Source of the DNA: JBBWZH01 sp035544115
Lineage (GTDB): Bacteria; Actinomycetota; Actinomycetes; Mycobacteriales; CADCTP01
NCBI GenBank assembly: GCA_963714145.1
Contig: OY970235.1
Coordinates: 5,766,001-5,830,000, forward strand
Reading direction: 5' to 3'
Length of the DNA: 64,000 nucleotides
Below are positions 43,384 through 51,917 of the stretch, in pieces. Position 1 is the stretch's first letter. Each line of letters starts with the position of its first letter. The notes beneath the pieces were generated by a model that ran no database searches, was not told the DNA's origin, and saw only the letters and a list, made by a program, of their open reading frames with translations. The position numbers and the translations under genes were made by a program.

Positions 43384-45294
43384 GTGATCCCAGGCGACGG
43401 CGAGGCGAACGGTGGCTCTGCCGAGCCACCCCCGGCCGCTGCCCTGGACGTGGCCACGGTCACCCAGTCACTGGCCCGGCACGCGGCCGCGCTGGACGCG
43501 ATCGAGGAGATCGCGCTCGCCCCGGCCCAGCCCTCGCTGCTGCTGGAGCTGTGCGTGGAGCGGGCCCGGGCGCTGGTCCGCGGCGACGGCTCCGCGGTCG
43601 AACTGCTCGAGGACGACGAGGAACTGCTGTTCGCGGCGACCTCCGGGATCCTGCGCGACCAGCTCGGCGAGTGCCAGCGGGTGACCGGCTCGCTGTGCGG
43701 GCTGGCCGTCCGCACCGGCGAGGCGGTGCACACCCACAACGCGCAGACCGACGAGCGGGGCGACCAGGAGCAGGCGGCCGCGCTCGGCATCAAGGCCATG
43801 ATCACGGTGCCGCTGCTGCAGGACGGCAAGCCGTTCGGGGTGCTGCTGGTCTGCTCCCGGGACGAGGCCGTGTTCGCCGAGGAAGACGCGCTGCTGCTGC
43901 GCCGGCTGGCCCGGGTGGTCGGCGCCAGGCTCGACTACACCTTCGCCAAGGACGCCCGCAAGCGCAGCGAGCAGGCGCTGAACGCCAGCCGGACCAAGTA
44001 CCGCAGCGTGTTGGCCTCGATCGACCAGGGCATTCTCGTGGTCAGCGGGTTGGACCGGGTGGTCATGCTGAACCCGGCCGCCGAGCGCATCCTCGGCCTG
44101 CCGGCGTACGAGCTGGTCGGCAGCTCGCCGGCGGAGTGGCTGCACCGCACCGACGGGTCCCGCTGGCCGGCCGACGACTGGCCGGTGCGCAAGGCGCTGG
44201 ACGAGCGCCGCACGGTGCGCGACGTGCTGATGCGGGTCACCGGCGCGGACGGCAACATCCGCTGGCTGAACACCACCACCTCGCCGCTGCCGACCCGGGA
44301 GCACGGGCCCGGCGGTGCGGTGATGTCGATCAGCGACGTGAGCGAGCGGCGCCGGGACGCCGAACAGCGCCAGCACATCGAGGGCCTGCTGGCCGCCACC
44401 CAGCGGCTGGCCCACGTCGGCAGCTGGGACTGGCGCCTCGCCGACGGCACCGCGATCTCGGCCACCTGGTCGGACGAGATGTACCGGCTGCTCGGGCTCA
44501 CCCCGCAGTTCGCGCCGGTGACCGTCGAGCTGTACCTGGAGTGCATCCACCCGGACGACCGGGCCGACGTGCTCGCCGCCGGCCGGCGGGCGTTCACCGA
44601 GGGCGGCCAGGTCCACTTCGGACACCGGGCCGTGCTGCCCACCGGCGAGGTGCGCAACCTGCAGATCACCGGCGAGGTCACGGTCGACCTGGACGGCCGG
44701 CCGGAGCGGGCCTGGGGCAGCGCGCTGGACGTGACCGAGCGCTACCGGGCCCAGGAGGAACTGCGCCGGATGGCGCTGACCGACCCGCTCACCGGGCTGG
44801 GCAACCGGCTGCAGCTGGTGAACCGGCTGCGCGAGGCGATGGCCTGGCTGGCCGAGACCAGCGGCAGCCACGTCGCGGTGATCGCGGTCGACCTGGACGG
44901 CCTGAAGTCGGTGAACGACACGTACGGCCACGCCACCGGCGACGAACTGCTGCAGGAGACCGGGCACCGGTTGCGCCGGACCGCCCGCAAGGGCGACACG
45001 GTGGCCCGGCTCGGCGGCGACGAGTTCGTCGTGGTGTGCCCAGGCCTGCAGCCCGGCGCCGCGGCCGCGCTGGCCGAGCACGTGGTCACCGCGCTGTCCG
45101 CGCCGTACCAGTTGAAGAACAACGTCACCGCGTGGTCCGGGGCGAGCGTCGGGGTCACCCTGACCGAAGACCCGTACAGCGATCCGGACAAGCTGCTGGC
45201 CGAGGCCGACCGGGCGCTCTACGCCGCCAAGGGCGGCGGCGGGAACCGGTACGCCGTCGACACCGACGCCTTCCGCCGGGCCGCCTCCGCCTGA
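43384..45294 (+). CDS. diguanylate cyclase with GAF and two PAS domains
   Basis: GAF domain (about residues 28-195), two PAS/PAC segments (about 205-325 and 330-455; NPAAERILGL; TWSDEMYRLLGLTP) and a GGDEF domain (about 460-630). The active loop is intact (ARLGGDEFVVV), and RKGD five residues upstream is a complete product-inhibition (I) site, so it should make and be limited by cyclic di-GMP. No EAL domain and no membrane helix. The GTG at 43384 follows GGAG at 43371. TAGCAT at 43266-43271 is a possible -10 in the 259-bp gap 43125-43383. Confidence 0.9.
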   Translation: MIPGDGEANGGSAEPPPAAALDVATVTQSLARHAAALDAIEEIALAPAQPSLLLELCVERARALVRGDGSAVELLEDDEELLFAATSGILRDQLGECQRVTGSLCGLAVRTGEAVHTHNAQTDERGDQEQAAALGIKAMITVPLLQDGKPFGVLLVCSRDEAVFAEEDALLLRRLARVVGARLDYTFAKDARKRSEQALNASRTKYRSVLASIDQGILVVSGLDRVVMLNPAAERILGLPAYELVGSSPAEWLHRTDGSRWPADDWPVRKALDERRTVRDVLMRVTGADGNIRWLNTTTSPLPTREHGPGGAVMSISDVSERRRDAEQRQHIEGLLAATQRLAHVGSWDWRLADGTAISATWSDEMYRLLGLTPQFAPVTVELYLECIHPDDRADVLAAGRRAFTEGGQVHFGHRAVLPTGEVRNLQITGEVTVDLDGRPERAWGSALDVTERYRAQEELRRMALTDPLTGLGNRLQLVNRLREAMAWLAETSGSHVAVIAVDLDGLKSVNDTYGHATGDELLQETGHRLRRTARKGDTVARLGGDEFVVVCPGLQPGAAAALAEHVVTALSAPYQLKNNVTAWSGASVGVTLTEDPYSDPDKLLAEADRALYAAKGGGGNRYAVDTDAFRRAASA

Positions 45295-45312
45295 CCCGGC
45301 CCCACCCCGGAA

Positions 45313-46467
45313 TCAGCGCAGCAACTGCCGGGCCATCACCATCCGGTTGATCTGGTTGGTGCCCTCGTAGATCTGGGTGATCTTGGCGTCCCGCATCATC
45401 CGCTCGACCGGGAAGTCCTTGGTGTAGCCGTAGCCGCCGAACAGCTGGACCGCGTCGGTGCTGACCTTCATCGCGGTGTCCGAGGCGAACACCTTGGCCG
45501 CGGCCGAGCTGTAGGTGAGGTCCGGCTCGCCGCGCTCGGCCTTGGCCGCCGCCGCGTAGATCAGCTCCCGGGACGCGGTGACCGCCATCGCCATGTCGGC
45601 CAGCATGAACTGGACGCCCTGGAAGTCCGCGATCCGGTGGCCGAACTGCTGCCGCTCCTTGGTGTACGCGATGGACGCGTCGAGCGCGCCCTGGGCGATG
45701 CCGAGCGCCTGCGCGCCGATGGTCAGCCGGGTGTGGTCCAGCGTGCGCAGCGCGGTCTTGAAGCCGGTGCCCGGCGCGCCGACGATCCGGTCAGCCGGGA
45801 TGCGGCAGTCGGCGAAGTGGATCTCGCAGGTGGGTGAGCCCTTGATGCCCAGCTTGCGTTCCTTCGTACCGACCGAGAAGCCCGGGTCGTCCTTGTGTAC
45901 GACGAACGCGGAGATGCCGCGCGGCCCGGCGCCCGGTTCGGTCACCGCCATCACCGTGTAGTACGTGGAGACGCCGGCGTTGGTGATCCAGCACTTCGTC
46001 CCGTTCAGCACCCAGCCGTCCCCGTCGGCGACCGCCCGGGTACGCATGGCCGCCGCGTCCGAACCGGCTTCCCGCTCGGACAGCGCGTACGAGAACATCG
46101 CCTCGCCGCTGGCCACCGCCGGCAGCACCTGCGCCTTGAGCTCGGCCGAGGCGGACAGCAGCAGCGGCATCGTGCCCAGCTTGTTCACCGCCGGGATCAG
46201 CGCGGACGAGGCGCAGGCCCGGGCCACCTCCTCGATCACGATGCAGCTGGCGATCGAGTCGGCCCCGTTACCGCCGTACTCGGTAGGTATGTGGATGGCG
46301 TGCAGGTCGGCCCGGCGCAGCGCCTCGTACACGTCCCAGGGGAACTCGGACGTCTCGTCCACCTCGGCGGCCCGGGGCACGATCTTGTCGTCGGCGAGCT
46401 GCCGAACAGTCTCGCGCAACATCCGGTGCTCGTCGCTGAGCTGGTAGCGGTCGAACCGAAGGTCCAC
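45313..46467 (-). CDS. acyl-CoA dehydrogenase (FadE25/short-branched type)
   Basis: 384 residues. Features: YALSEREAGSDAAAMRTRA (FAD/substrate loop), WITNAGVSTYYTVMAV, GIKGSPTCEIHFADC, and KIYEG-type ending QIYEGTNQINRMVMARQLL. The catalytic glutamate corresponds to the E of YEGTNQ. It oxidises acyl-CoA with FAD and electron-transfer flavoprotein. AAGGAGGT lies seven bases before GTG 46467, so that start is preferred over longer frames. Its orthologue in the mycobacterial order is FadE25, next to purE/purK. Confidence 0.92.
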   Translation of the reverse strand: MDLRFDRYQLSDEHRMLRETVRQLADDKIVPRAAEVDETSEFPWDVYEALRRADLHAIHIPTEYGGNGADSIASCIVIEEVARACASSALIPAVNKLGTMPLLLSASAELKAQVLPAVASGEAMFSYALSEREAGSDAAAMRTRAVADGDGWVLNGTKCWITNAGVSTYYTVMAVTEPGAGPRGISAFVVHKDDPGFSVGTKERKLGIKGSPTCEIHFADCRIPADRIVGAPGTGFKTALRTLDHTRLTIGAQALGIAQGALDASIAYTKERQQFGHRIADFQGVQFMLADMAMAVTASRELIYAAAAKAERGEPDLTYSSAAAKVFASDTAMKVSTDAVQLFGGYGYTKDFPVERMMRDAKITQIYEGTNQINRMVMARQLLR

Positions 46468-46542
46468 AGTCACCACCTCCTTAAGTCCCAGCCTACGGCG
46501 ATACCGCACAGCCCCGGATCGGCGTCCCGTACTCTGCATCCT

Positions 46543-46612
46543 CTGGCGCTACCCGCGTCGGGGCACCCGCCGGCGCTACCACGCCGGGGCATCCGCTGGC
46601 GCTACCGCAGGC
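46543..46612. repeat. three CTGGCGCTACC units in a divergent promoter region
   Basis: Units of about 25-28 bp beginning CTGGCGCTACC or CGGCGCTACC start at 46543, 46571 and 46596, each continuing into CGGGGCAYCCG-like sequence. They lie in the 199-bp gap between the acyl-CoA dehydrogenase gene and ugd. Confidence 0.6.
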
Positions 46613-46666
46613 CAGCGCAGCGATCTCAAACGCAGTGAAATCTCAATGTAGAGAAGGAGGGCTCGC

Positions 46667-47995
46667 GTGAGCGGTCCCACCCGTCCCCGGCTGAGCGTGA
46701 TCGGCACCGGCTACCTCGGCGCTACCCACGCGGTCTGCATGACCGAGTTGGGCTTCGAGGTGATCGGGCTCGACGTGGACGCCGCCAAGGTGGCCCGGCT
46801 GGCCGCCGGCGAGGTCCCGTTCTTCGAGCCCGGTCTGGCCGAGCTGCTGCGCAAGGCACTGGACACCGGCCGGCTGAGGTTCACCACCTCGTACCAGGAG
46901 GTGGCCGATTTCGCCGACGTGCACTTCGTCTGCGTGGGTACGCCGCAGAAGAAGGGCGAATACGCCGCCGACACCAGCTATGTCGACGCGGCGTTCGGCT
47001 CGCTCGCGCCGCTGCTGCGCCGGCCCGCGCTGGTGGTGGGCAAGTCCACGGTGCCGTCCGGCACCGCCGCCCGGATGGCCGACCTGGTCGCCGAGCTGGC
47101 CCCGGCGGACGGCGTCGAGGTGGCCTGGAACCCGGAGTTCCTGCGCGAGGGCTTCGCCGTGGAGGACACGCTGCGGCCGGATCGGCTGGTCTTCGGGGTC
47201 CGGTCGGTCTGGGCCGAGCAGCAGCTGCGGGCCGCGTTCGCGCCGGCCATCGAGGCCGGTGCCCCGGTCGTGGTGACCGACTTCGCCACCGCCGAGCTGG
47301 TCAAGGTCGCCGCGAACTCGTTCCTGGCCACCAAGATCTCGTTCATCAACGCGATGGCCGAGGTGTGCGAGGTGGTGCACGCCGACGTGACGCAGCTGTC
47401 CGAGGCGCTCGGCTACGACGACCGGATCGGCCGCCGGTTCCTCGGCGCCGGTCTCGGCTTCGGCGGCGGCTGCCTGCCCAAGGACATCCGCGCGTTCATG
47501 GCCCGGGCCGGTGAGCTGGGCGCCGACCAGGCGCTGACCTTCCTCAAGGACGTCGACGCGATCAACATGCGGCGCCGGGCCCGCACCGTCGACCTGGGCC
47601 GGGAGCTGCTGGACGGGTCCTTCCACGGCGCCCGGGTGGCCGTCTGGGGCGCGGCCTTCAAGCCGAACTCGGACGACATCCGCGACTCGCCGGCCCTGGA
47701 CGTGGCCGCCTCGGTGCAGCGGTACGGCGGCCAGGTCATCGTGTACGACCCGGCCGCGATGGACAACGCGCGCCGGATGTACCCGCAGCTGACCTACGCC
47801 GACTCGGCGCTGGACGCGGCCGCCGGCGCCGACCTGGTGCTGCTGCTCACCGAGTGGACCGAGTTCCGCGAGATGGCGCCGGACGCGCTCGGCGAGGTGG
47901 TCGCCGCCCGCCGGATCGTGGACGGCCGCAACGCGCTCGACCCGGTCAGCTGGCGCGCCGCCGGCTGGGTCTACCGCGCCCTGGGCCGCCCGTAG
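46667..47995 (+). CDS. ugd: UDP-glucose 6-dehydrogenase
   Basis: Oxidises UDP-glucose twice to UDP-glucuronate using NAD. Features: LSVIGTGYLGATHAVCMTELG (Rossmann loop), VGTPQKKGEYAADTSYVD, WNPEFLREGFAVEDTL, KVAANSFLATKISFINAMAE, FGGGCLPKDIRAF (catalytic Cys) and WGAAFKPNSDDIRDSP. Length 442 is typical. GAAGGAGGG precedes the GTG at 46667. It can feed the UDP-xylose-synthase-like enzyme at 21627. Confidence 0.95.
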   Translation: MSGPTRPRLSVIGTGYLGATHAVCMTELGFEVIGLDVDAAKVARLAAGEVPFFEPGLAELLRKALDTGRLRFTTSYQEVADFADVHFVCVGTPQKKGEYAADTSYVDAAFGSLAPLLRRPALVVGKSTVPSGTAARMADLVAELAPADGVEVAWNPEFLREGFAVEDTLRPDRLVFGVRSVWAEQQLRAAFAPAIEAGAPVVVTDFATAELVKVAANSFLATKISFINAMAEVCEVVHADVTQLSEALGYDDRIGRRFLGAGLGFGGGCLPKDIRAFMARAGELGADQALTFLKDVDAINMRRRARTVDLGRELLDGSFHGARVAVWGAAFKPNSDDIRDSPALDVAASVQRYGGQVIVYDPAAMDNARRMYPQLTYADSALDAAAGADLVLLLTEWTEFREMAPDALGEVVAARRIVDGRNALDPVSWRAAGWVYRALGRP

Positions 47996-48009
47996 CGCGG
48001 GTGAGTAGT

Positions 48010-48032
48010 CCTGCTCAGCCCAACTGAGCAGG
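48010..48032. terminator. hairpin after ugd
   Basis: CCTGCTCAG (48010-48018) and CTGAGCAGG (48024-48032) form a perfect 9-bp stem with a 5-base loop, 15 bases after the ugd stop. It could be a terminator or, since the stem is not GC-only, an operator for the next gene. Confidence 0.55.
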
Positions 48033-48100
48033 CACCCGGCTGTCCCGGCGGCCGGGGCGGACGAGGCTGGCGGCAGTAGCCCCAGCCCGAGGAGTCCGCC

Positions 48101-50740
48101 GTGCCCACATCGCGCTGCCCGTCCTGCGCCACCCCGATGTCGTCCCGGGCCGGCCGCTGCGAGGTCTGCGGGGTGACCGTCACCGGGCCGGTGGCCGACC
48201 GGATCGACGAGATCGACGCCCAGGTCGCCCTGTTCGTCGGGCGGACCGACCGGCTGCTGGCCGAACGGTTCGGCCTGGTCGCCGCGCTGCGCGCCGGGCG
48301 GGACACGATGACCGTCCCGCCGCCGGCCCTGGTCGGCGCCGGCGGCGGGCGGGCCACCGGACCGCCGCCGATCCCGCCGGGATGGCCGGCACCGCCGGGG
48401 CGGCCGGCGCCGCCGGCAGCGTCGGCACCGCCGGACCGGCCGGCACCGCCGGCGCGGCAGCGGGCGCCGGGCCCGGAGGCCGCCCCGGTGTCCGTGCAGA
48501 ACCTGCTGCTCGGCCTGGGCGCGCTGCTGCTCGCGGTGGCCGCGGTCGCGTTCACCGTCGTCGCCTGGGGACGGGTCGGGATCGGCGGCAAGACCGGCAT
48601 CCTGGCCGCCCTCACCGTCGCCGCGCTGGCCGCGCCCGCCCCGCTGGTCCGCCGCGGGCTGCGGGCCAGCGCGGAGGCGATGTGGCCGGTCGCGCTGGTA
48701 CTCGCCGTGCTGGACGGATACGCCGCCTGGCGACTCGACCTGGCCGGACTGCACGCCGTGGACGGCCGGATCTACGCGGCGGCCCTGACCGCGCTGCTGG
48801 CCGCCGGCTGCGCCGGCTACCCGGCGCTGGTTCCGCTGCGCGGCCCCCGGCCGGCCGCGCTGCTGCTGGCCCAGTTCCCGCTGCCGCTGGCCGCCGCGGC
48901 GGCCGACGCGCAGACCGTGCACGGCGTGATGCTCGCCCTGCTCGGCACCGCCACCCTGGACGCGGTCATCGCGGCGGTCCCCCGGCGCCGGCCGGCCGGG
49001 CCGGGCCGGCTGATCTCGCGGGTCGCGGTCGTGCTGGGCGTCGCCGGCTGGCTGATCGCGGTGCTGGAGGAGGGCATCGACGGGCTCTGGTACGCGCTCA
49101 TCGAGGCCGAGGCACCGGCCCGGGCGGCGGCGCTGCTCGGGCTGGCCGCGGCGATCGCCATCGGGTTCGCCGCGACCTACCCGCCCGGCCGGGCCCGGAC
49201 GGTCCCGGCCGCCGCCGGCTGGCTGACCGCGTCGACCGGTGCGATCGCGCTGCTGCTGGCCCCGCTCGGGTCGTGGGCCGCGATCGCACCGGCCGCGGTC
49301 GGCGCCGCGGCGATGGCGGCGGCGCTCGCCCTGCCGGCCGGGTGGCGGCGCGGGCCGGCGGCCGCCGGCAGGATCGTACTGGCCGCGGCCGCCGTGCTGC
49401 CGGCCGCCGGCGCCATGATCGTCGCGGTCGAGCCGCTGAGCTGGGCCGGCGCCGCCTGGACCGGCGGTGGCGGACAGGCCCGGAGCCTGGTCTCGGCGCA
49501 ACCGGTGAGCTGGCTGCCACCGGCCGCGACCGTGCCGGCCGCCGCGCTGGTCACCCTCGGGCTGGTGCTCGGCGCGGTCGGGTGGGCCCGGGGCCGGCCC
49601 GGACGGCGGCTCGCGGTCCCGGTCGCGGTGGCCGGCGCGGCGGTGACCGCGCTGCTCGCCCCGGTGGCGCTGGACCTGCCCTACCCCGCCGCGCTCGCGG
49701 TCCTGGCCACCGCCGGCGCCGCGCTGGCCGCGGCCGGTGTCGCGGTCCGCGACCGGGCGCTGGGCCTGCTACTGGCGCTGACCGGCGCCGGGTTCGGCAC
49801 CGTCACGCTGGCCTGGTCGCTGGCCACCCGGCCGGCCACCCTGACCGTGCTCGCCCTGATCACCGCCGCCGGCACCGCCATCGCCGCGGTCGCCGGCCGG
49901 GCCGGGGCCGGGCCCCGGGTCGGGATGCGGGTCGCGGCGACCGCGGTCGCGGTGGCCGGGGCGGCGGGCGAGGCGGCCGCGATCTGCCTGGCCGCCGGCG
50001 TGCCGGCGCACTGGACGGCGTTCGGGCCACTCGGTGTCGCGGTCGCGGCGCTGGCGGTGGCGGCGTTGCCGGCCGGCCGCCGGGTCGCCGAGTCGCTCAC
50101 CCTGGAGGTGGCCGCGGCGCCGGTGGCCGGCGCCGGGCTGGCGCTCGCGGCGGCAACCGGGGTGACCGCGAGCCTGGCGTTCGGCGTGCTGGGCGCGGCC
50201 CTCGGCGCCGCGGCGCTGCGGCCGGACCGCCGCTGGCTGGCCGCCGCCGCCGCGACGTCGACGTTGCTGGCCGGCTGGATCGCGCTCGGCACCGTCGGCG
50301 TGCGGGTGGTCGAGGCGTACACGCTCGCGCCGGCCGCGGCGGCGCTCGCCTTCGGGCTGCTGCGCCGGCGGGCCGGCCGGGCCGAGTCGTCCTGGCTGGC
50401 CTACGGCCCGGGCCTGGCGGCGGCGCTCGCGCCGTCCCTGCTGGTCGCCTGGCTGGAACCGGACTGGCACCGGCCGCTGCTGCTCGGGCTGGCCGCGCTC
50501 GGCGTGCTGCTCACCGGCGCCTGGCGCCGGCTGCAGGCACCGGTGGCGCTCGGCGGCGGCACCGTCACGCTGCTCGCGCTGCACGAGCTCGGCCCGGAGG
50601 TACTGCAGCTGGCCACCGCCCTGCCGCGGTGGGTGCCGCTGGCGATCGCCGGCGCGCTGCTGGTCGGGCTCGGGGCCGGCTACGAGCGCCGGCTGCGCGA
50701 CCTGCACCAGGCCCGGGCGGCGTTCGGCCGGCTCGGCTGA
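48101..50740 (+). CDS. giant multi-span membrane protein with N-terminal zinc ribbon (SCO7613 type)
   Basis: 879 residues. A cysteine ribbon opens the protein (CPSC at residue 6, CEVCG near 21). A proline/alanine-rich stretch (about 65-125) follows, then some twenty or more Ala/Val/Leu helices to the end. This layout matches the SCO7613-type membrane proteins of actinobacteria, which have no known function. It stands between ugd and a CoA-binding protein with no obvious operon partner. Alanine content is extreme, so hydrophobicity is partly from composition. Confidence 0.75.
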   Translation: MPTSRCPSCATPMSSRAGRCEVCGVTVTGPVADRIDEIDAQVALFVGRTDRLLAERFGLVAALRAGRDTMTVPPPALVGAGGGRATGPPPIPPGWPAPPGRPAPPAASAPPDRPAPPARQRAPGPEAAPVSVQNLLLGLGALLLAVAAVAFTVVAWGRVGIGGKTGILAALTVAALAAPAPLVRRGLRASAEAMWPVALVLAVLDGYAAWRLDLAGLHAVDGRIYAAALTALLAAGCAGYPALVPLRGPRPAALLLAQFPLPLAAAAADAQTVHGVMLALLGTATLDAVIAAVPRRRPAGPGRLISRVAVVLGVAGWLIAVLEEGIDGLWYALIEAEAPARAAALLGLAAAIAIGFAATYPPGRARTVPAAAGWLTASTGAIALLLAPLGSWAAIAPAAVGAAAMAAALALPAGWRRGPAAAGRIVLAAAAVLPAAGAMIVAVEPLSWAGAAWTGGGGQARSLVSAQPVSWLPPAATVPAAALVTLGLVLGAVGWARGRPGRRLAVPVAVAGAAVTALLAPVALDLPYPAALAVLATAGAALAAAGVAVRDRALGLLLALTGAGFGTVTLAWSLATRPATLTVLALITAAGTAIAAVAGRAGAGPRVGMRVAATAVAVAGAAGEAAAICLAAGVPAHWTAFGPLGVAVAALAVAALPAGRRVAESLTLEVAAAPVAGAGLALAAATGVTASLAFGVLGAALGAAALRPDRRWLAAAAATSTLLAGWIALGTVGVRVVEAYTLAPAAAALAFGLLRRRAGRAESSWLAYGPGLAAALAPSLLVAWLEPDWHRPLLLGLAALGVLLTGAWRRLQAPVALGGGTVTLLALHELGPEVLQLATALPRWVPLAIAGALLVGLGAGYERRLRDLHQARAAFGRLG

Positions 50741-50798
50741 ACCGGCCGGGCGCCCGGCCCGCCTGGCCGGCGCGCGCCGCACGTGCTGGGATAGGACC

Positions 50799-51209
50799 GT
50801 GGCGCGCGGTGATGTGGAAACGATCGAGCGGGTGCTGCGGCACCAGGTCTGGGCCGTCGTCGGGCTGACCGACAACCCACGGCGGCCGGCGTACGGGGTG
50901 GGCCGGTTCCTGCGGTCGCAGGGCAAGCGGATCGTGCCGGTGAACCCGGCCGGGGCCGCGGTGCACGGCGAGCCGGGCTACCGGTCGCTGGCCGAGATCC
51001 CGTTCCCGGTGGACGTCGTCGACCTGTTCCGCCGGTCCGAGGATGTCGGCGGGCATGTGGACGAGGCGATCGCGGTCGGCGCCAAGGCCGTCTGGCTGCA
51101 GCTGGACGTGATCGACGAGGCCGCCGCCGACCGGGCCGCGGCGGCCGGCCTGGACGTGATCATGGACCACTGCCCGGCCATCGAGTGGCCCGCGCACGGC
51201 CCCCGCTGA
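50799..51209 (+). CDS. CoA-binding domain protein (136 aa)
   Basis: A stand-alone CoA-binding Rossmann domain: VWAVVGLTDNPRRPAYGVGRFL, RIVPVNPAG, VDVVDLFRRSEDVGGHVDEAI and VIMDHCPAIEWP. Small proteins of this type bind CoA or related nucleotides and may take part in protein acylation or redox sensing; the exact role is not known. GTG at 50799. The gap upstream holds a GC-only palindrome (GGCCGGGCGCCCGGCC) near 50745. Confidence 0.87.
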   Translation: MARGDVETIERVLRHQVWAVVGLTDNPRRPAYGVGRFLRSQGKRIVPVNPAGAAVHGEPGYRSLAEIPFPVDVVDLFRRSEDVGGHVDEAIAVGAKAVWLQLDVIDEAAADRAAAAGLDVIMDHCPAIEWPAHGPR

Positions 51210-51252
51210 CCCCCGCGCCGCCCCGGGCCCATCGGCCGCGCGGGTCCGGCGA

Positions 51253-51762
51253 CTAGCTCGGGTCGGTGCCGAGCTTCGCCTGCAGGGCGGCGTCCTTCGC
51301 CCGCGCGATGTCGGCCAGGTCGGCCTGGAAGGCGCTGACCCGCTCCCGCAGCGCCGGGTCCGCGGTGGCCAGGATGCGGACCGCGAGCAGCCCGGCGTTC
51401 CGCGCGCCGCCGATGGAGACGGTCGCCACCGGGATGCCGGCCGGCATCTGGACGATCGACAGCAACGAGTCCAGGCCGTCCAGATGGGACAGCGGGACCG
51501 GGACGCCGATGACCGGCAGCGGGGTCAGGCTGGCCACCATGCCGGGCAGGTGGGCGGCGCCGCCGGCGCCGGCGATGATCACCCGCAGGCCGCGGCCGGC
51601 GGCGGACCCGGCGTAGTCGGCCATGTCCCGCGGGGTGCGGTGGGCGGACACCACCCGGGCCTCGTACGGCAGCTCGAACTCGGCCAGCACGGCCGCGGCG
51701 GCGGACATGACCGGCCAGTCCGAGTCGCTACCCATGATCACGCCGACCAGCGGGTCCGTCAT
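51253..51762 (-). CDS. purE: N5-carboxyaminoimidazole ribonucleotide mutase PurE
   Basis: PurE moves the carboxyl group of N5-CAIR to give CAIR in purine synthesis. Features: VGVIMGSDSDWPVM (substrate loop), VVSAHRTPRDMADYA (catalytic His) and IIAGAGGAAHLPGMVAS. Length 169 is typical of the class I enzyme. GGAGG lies seven bases before ATG 51762. The ATG overlaps the stop of a 52-codon ORF that fills the gap to purK. Confidence 0.96.
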   Translation of the reverse strand: MTDPLVGVIMGSDSDWPVMSAAAAVLAEFELPYEARVVSAHRTPRDMADYAGSAAGRGLRVIIAGAGGAAHLPGMVASLTPLPVIGVPVPLSHLDGLDSLLSIVQMPAGIPVATVSIGGARNAGLLAVRILATADPALRERVSAFQADLADIARAKDAALQAKLGTDPS

Positions 51763-51871
51763 GAGGCGGCCTCCGGAGTGAGCATCGCCGCGAGCCCCGG
51801 CGAGCGAGCAGCGGAGCGGAGGAGGCCGCCGGGCAGCACAGTCACGAGGCGGCCTCCGGAGTGAGCATCGC
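51758..51871. repeat. 31-bp direct duplication of the purE start region
   Basis: Bases 51758-51788 recur at 51841-51871 with a single mismatch, 83 bases apart. Each copy contains GGAGG plus a start codon on the minus strand: ATG (purE) in the first, GTG in the second. The mismatch is the first base of the start codon. Confidence 0.8.
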
Positions 51872-51917
51872 GGGTGCCGGCTGCGGCGCCGTGGGTCCGC
51901 CAGGCTGGCACGGTCAT
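51759..51917 (-). CDS. 52-residue ORF bridging purK and purE by ATGA overlaps at both ends
   Basis: The ATG at 51917 sits in the purK stop (ATGA, 51914-51917) and its TGA sits in the purE start (ATGA, 51759-51762). The product (MTVPAWRTHGAAAG... ending MLTPEAAS) has no recognised family and no membrane helix. An internal GTG at 51845 also has a GGAGG ribosome site, giving a possible 28-residue form. Either a small protein or a coupling device that keeps ribosomes moving from purK to purE. Confidence 0.45.
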   Translation of the reverse strand: MTVPAWRTHGAAAGTRDAHSGGRLVTVLPGGLLRSAARSPGLAAMLTPEAAS

